Shown here one piece after another: positions 32,696 to 35,481 of a DNA stretch of 35,481 bases. The stretch is from Armatimonadia bacterium (lineage in GTDB: Bacteria; Armatimonadota; Zipacnadia; Zipacnadales; JABUFB01). Under the pieces are notes generated by a model. That model worked only from the letters and a program-made list of their open reading frames with translations. It was not told the origin of the DNA and searched no databases. Where the stretch lies: assembly GCA_039679385.1 (NCBI GenBank), contig JBDKVB010000088.1:1-35481 (forward strand), written 5' to 3'. Position numbers and translations under genes: made by a program. Position 1 is the first letter of the stretch, and every line of letters starts with the position of its first letter.

Positions 32696-34705
32696 GTGCC
32701 GGATACCTACAAGCGACTGCTGTGGATCGAGCTCATTGGCTTCGACAACACGCTGCCGGACTTCGGCGTCGGCGAGTTCCTCTCGCGTACCGGATTCGTG
32801 CCGGACGTGATCTCCTTCCACCTCTGCTGCCCGGACTTCATCCACACCCACGAGGGGCTTGCCGAGGAGCGCGACCTGCCGCCTGAGAACTGCTCCTACG
32901 GTGCGCGGCCCTACAGTCCGGAGCGACCGCGACAGGTGTGGACGAACCGGCAGCTCAAGGCCCTGGTCGATGAGCTCCACAAGCACGATGTTGCGGTGTA
33001 CTGCGCCGTCTTCGACCTGTTCGTGAACCGCGTCGACGGCGAGATCCGGCGCAGCCCCTGGACGGACAGTCACCCCGAGCTTCACGAGACCAACCGCCGG
33101 GGTGAGCGCCTGAACTGCCTCTGCCCGCTGCACCGCTTCGCAGACGGGACCTACTATGGCGACTTCTACGCCGAGAAGCTGCTGCAGGTCCTCCGCGACT
33201 ACGGCTTCGACGGCTATCATGCGGCCGACGGCTACACGAGCACCCGTCTGCCGATCTATGAGGTCGACTTCTCCGACGATATGGTCGATCAGTTCGCCAC
33301 CGCCACCGGGGCGATGCCGGTTGACCTCGCCAGGCCCTGCGAGGGCGATTCTGAAGCCTTCGCCAAGCGCGCCGACTACCTCTGGGCGAATCTGCGTGCC
33401 GAGTGGCTGAGCTTCCATGCCGACCGCTGGACCGCTTTCTGGACCAAGATCGTTGCTGCCCTGCACGCCGACGGGCGCAAGATCGTCTTCAACAACGCCT
33501 GGACGCGTGACCCCTTTCAGGCCTACTACCGCTACGGGGTCGACTATCGGCGTATCGCCCAAACGGGTATCGACGGCTTCGTCGCGGAGACCGTTGCGGC
33601 AGGTGTCTCGATTGGTGCCGAGGGCGGTGCGGCAGTCGATGCGCGCTACGACTACGCTGCGATGCTGATGCTGATGAAGGCCTACACGCCGCAGACGCCG
33701 ATCCACGGCCTCTTCGGCACCCACGACACGAACGAGGAGTGGGACGTACTCCGCCACGCCCCGACCGTCTCCGAGCGCGAGAGCTACACGATGAGCAACC
33801 TCTACCGCGTCGGCTCCGGCGGTCAGTATGACCGCTGCTGGGCCGGGCCGATGGTCTGCCTGGCGGACTGCCTCCAGGCTCACGAGTGGCAGGCGCTGCG
33901 CGAGCGCTGGGACGTGGGCTTCTCGGGTGATACCGTGGGCGTGGAAGGTGCAACGCTCGTGTGGTCGGAGGCTGCGAACGCGGCGCAGCTTGACGACTAC
34001 GTCCGCACTCGCCGCTGGACGACGCACCGTATCGTGTACGCCCTGACCTCGCACGGGGCGCCGGTCAACGCGGTCGTGGACATTGCAGACCTCGACCAGG
34101 CCCAGGGGCCGATCCTGGTCTGCAACCCTTACCTGTTCCCCGAGGAGGAGTTGTCTCGGGTCTGCGCCTACCGGAAGGGGCCTGTCATCTGCATCGGCGG
34201 CACGGCCGATTCACTGCCGGAGGCCGACTTCGGGTTCGAGGATGTGTACGCGCCGCAGGCCCTGTGCTGCCGCGTCTATGGGGCGAGACCGGAGATCGTG
34301 CCAAATCTGGTGAGCGATGGGGAAGAGACGATCCCCGACGATCTTGCAGGCGTCCCGGAGCCCGTGAGCTTCCTGCAGGAGCTCTACTACCGCAAGGTGT
34401 CCGAGAGCTTCGTGCAGGCCTGCGCCGACACGATCCTTGCCTGTGCGAGGGCCCCGCACGCACTGACCCGTGCGGACGTGACGCGTCTGTTCAGCGCTCG
34501 CCAGGCAGACGGTACGCTGCGCCTGTTCATCGGCAACGACAGCTACTACTACACCTTGCCACAGATCGAGACGGGGCGGGAGATCGAGAGTATCCGCGTC
34601 CGCTCCTCCTTCCCGGGCAAGCCCGTGTTCCCGGAGGGCTCGCAGTTCCGCGTGAAGGTTCCACCCCGCGGAATGGTGGTCCTGGACCTCACCTGGAAGA
34701 CCTGA
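32696..34705 (+). CDS. Cytosolic TIM-barrel-like protein of unknown function
   Basis: A 669-residue protein without a signal peptide. The first 400 residues look like a glycosidase-type barrel: LKALVDELHKHDVAVYCAVF, LLQVLRDYGFDGYHAADGYT, ADGRKIVFNNAWTRDP, GIDGFVAETVAAG and TPIHGLFGTHDTNEEWDV. The strand-ending Asp/Glu residues are suitable for catalysis, but I see no family signature. The C-terminal 200 residues are beta-rich (LRLFIGNDSYYYTLP, FRVKVPPRGMVVLDLTWK) with an ATP-grasp-like or GATase-like segment before them (GPILVCNPYLFPEEELSRV). This resembles the trimerisation plus beta-domain layout of GH42 and relatives. The start is GTG with AAGGAG upstream. It follows the RraA gene by 89 bases. 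Confidence 0.6.
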   Translation: MPDTYKRLLWIELIGFDNTLPDFGVGEFLSRTGFVPDVISFHLCCPDFIHTHEGLAEERDLPPENCSYGARPYSPERPRQVWTNRQLKALVDELHKHDVAVYCAVFDLFVNRVDGEIRRSPWTDSHPELHETNRRGERLNCLCPLHRFADGTYYGDFYAEKLLQVLRDYGFDGYHAADGYTSTRLPIYEVDFSDDMVDQFATATGAMPVDLARPCEGDSEAFAKRADYLWANLRAEWLSFHADRWTAFWTKIVAALHADGRKIVFNNAWTRDPFQAYYRYGVDYRRIAQTGIDGFVAETVAAGVSIGAEGGAAVDARYDYAAMLMLMKAYTPQTPIHGLFGTHDTNEEWDVLRHAPTVSERESYTMSNLYRVGSGGQYDRCWAGPMVCLADCLQAHEWQALRERWDVGFSGDTVGVEGATLVWSEAANAAQLDDYVRTRRWTTHRIVYALTSHGAPVNAVVDIADLDQAQGPILVCNPYLFPEEELSRVCAYRKGPVICIGGTADSLPEADFGFEDVYAPQALCCRVYGARPEIVPNLVSDGEETIPDDLAGVPEPVSFLQELYYRKVSESFVQACADTILACARAPHALTRADVTRLFSARQADGTLRLFIGNDSYYYTLPQIETGREIESIRVRSSFPGKPVFPEGSQFRVKVPPRGMVVLDLTWKT

Positions 34706-34745
34706 GCCTGCATCACTCCCGGCGTCCGTGAGAGGATATCGGCTG

Positions 34746-35481
34746 ATGATCGAGCTGCTGACACGAGGGCTGAGGATGAGCGTTCTGCTGGGGCTTGTCT
34801 CCTCCGGTGTGGCCATGGCCGAGACCTGGCACAACGACCTGATTCCACCAGAGTGGGGTCAGCTCTGGCAGCCGCAGCTTCCCGCCAAAGAGCGACACCC
34901 CTCTCTGCTTTTCGACGAGAGCGATCGGCAGCGAATGCGCGAGCGCCTCAGCCAGCCTCCCACCGATGCCTGGTGGAAGAGCTTCCGCAGTTCGGGGTAT
35001 CGCTGCGCTCCGGCCCTTGAGTGGTGGCTGGTTGGTGATGAAGCCGCTGCACGCCGGGCACGCGAGGACCTCCTCGCGCAGCCCATCTGGCGGGAAGCCG
35101 AGCACGGGTACCTCGAGCCCAGTTCCCACCGCTTCGCTGACTATGTGCTGGCCTACGATGTCCTGGCCGCCTGGGACGGGCTCAGCCCGGAGGACCATCG
35201 TGCCCTCCGTGCACGAATTGCCGCCGAGGCCGAGTACTACTACCGGGTCATGGACGGCGTGACCGGTGGTGCGAACTATGGCAATCAGCGGACGCTGGGC
35301 ACCTCGGCTCTGGGAATGGCGGCACTGACCCTTTGCGAATACCGCGAGGGCTCGCTCTTGCCCTCGCAGTGGCTGACGCGAGCGCTGTACCAAACGCGGC
35401 GCGAGGAGAACTGGTGGTTCTTCCGCCCCGATGGTCTCTTCGTCGAGGGCCTCGGCTACAGCCAGTACATGGGGTGCCTGT
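34746..35481 (+). CDS. Secreted heparinase II/III-like protein (3' end beyond window)
   Basis: 245 codons are present and the frame is open at the window end. The N-terminus MIELLTRGLRMSVLLGLVSS, then GVAMA/E, is a signal peptide; an internal ATG at 34776 could also serve. After it, HPSLLFDESDRQRMRERL is the opening typical of heparinase II/III and alginate-lyase-like proteins. An alpha/alpha-toroid follows, rich in W and Y (DAWWKSF, ALEWWLVGDEAAARRAREDL, FADYVLAYDVLAAWDGLSPED, GGANYGNQRTLGTSALGMAAL, GLFVEGLGYSQYM). These enzymes cleave uronic-acid polysaccharides by beta-elimination. AGAGGA lies about 9 bases upstream. The C-terminal beta-domain is not in view, so the family assignment remains provisional. 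Confidence 0.75.
   Translation, partial: MIELLTRGLRMSVLLGLVSSGVAMAETWHNDLIPPEWGQLWQPQLPAKERHPSLLFDESDRQRMRERLSQPPTDAWWKSFRSSGYRCAPALEWWLVGDEAAARRAREDLLAQPIWREAEHGYLEPSSHRFADYVLAYDVLAAWDGLSPEDHRALRARIAAEAEYYYRVMDGVTGGANYGNQRTLGTSALGMAALTLCEYREGSLLPSQWLTRALYQTRREENWWFFRPDGLFVEGLGYSQYMGCL

Noticed and set aside
1-35481. CRISPR array, insertion sequence, prophage or integron.
   Set aside because: No regularly spaced repeats, transposase, integrase or att-like direct repeats were found on reading both strands. The only phage-linked family is the DUF5131 gene.

Overview
The window is GC-rich, densely coded DNA from what looks like an uncultivated, saccharolytic, at least partly anaerobic bacterium. 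The evidence is a class III (oxygen-sensitive) ribonucleotide reductase under a cobalamin riboswitch, several Fe-S and radical-SAM proteins, and a run of large secreted polysaccharide-active proteins without any SusC/SusD pair. The mix (PL26/YetA-like, GH123/DUF4091-like and heparinase-like proteins, CocE, RraA, Gfo/Idh/MocA) recalls Armatimonadota or the Planctomycetota/Hydrogenedentota type of genome. That placement is a guess from gene content. No rRNA or tRNA gene, CRISPR array, transposase or integrase was seen.

Layout. Positions 1-2.7 kb hold two tandem QueG-like Fe-S proteins and a conserved-looking beta-propeller-like protein. Positions 2.7-5.5 kb hold two paralogous spore-photoproduct-lyase-like radical-SAM proteins facing each other across a shared hairpin. 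Positions 5.7-6.6 kb hold two overlapping half-size EamA-type membrane proteins. Positions 6.6-9.7 kb (minus strand) hold a ferredoxin and an FAD oxidoreductase ending at a strong terminator, then a URO-D-like protein. Positions 9.8-11.4 kb (minus strand) hold a coupled two-gene cassette, tcmP plus its three-Cys-motif (DUF5131, Gp37/Gp68) partner, the most accessory-looking part of the window. Position 11.6-16.2 kb is one 1,519-codon secreted multidomain protein with a PL26/YetA-like core. Positions 16.2-19.5 kb hold a consensus sigma-70 promoter, a cobalamin riboswitch, a long structured leader, nrdD and nrdG. Then come a cystathionine gamma-synthase/lyase family gene, a minus-strand HerA-like ATPase, a Gfo/Idh/MocA oxidoreductase, two secreted glycosidase-like proteins, a CocE-type hydrolase, an RraA-type protein, a cytosolic TIM-barrel-like protein of unknown function, and the start of a secreted heparinase II/III-like protein running off the end.

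How the genes fit together. The clearest regulatory circuit is promoter, cobalamin riboswitch, nrdDG. Class III RNR needs no B12, so the expected logic is repression when B12 is plentiful, which predicts a B12-dependent class II RNR elsewhere in the genome. From 23.8 kb to the end the genes run in one direction and form a loose catabolic block: secreted CAZyme-like proteins plus cytosolic oxidoreductase, hydrolase and aldolase-type enzymes. The substrate cannot be named from sequence alone; uronate- or rhamnogalacturonan-type polysaccharide is the best inference. The least explained items are the convergent SPL-like pair, the tcmP/DUF5131 cassette, the long nrdD leader and the lone HerA-like ATPase.
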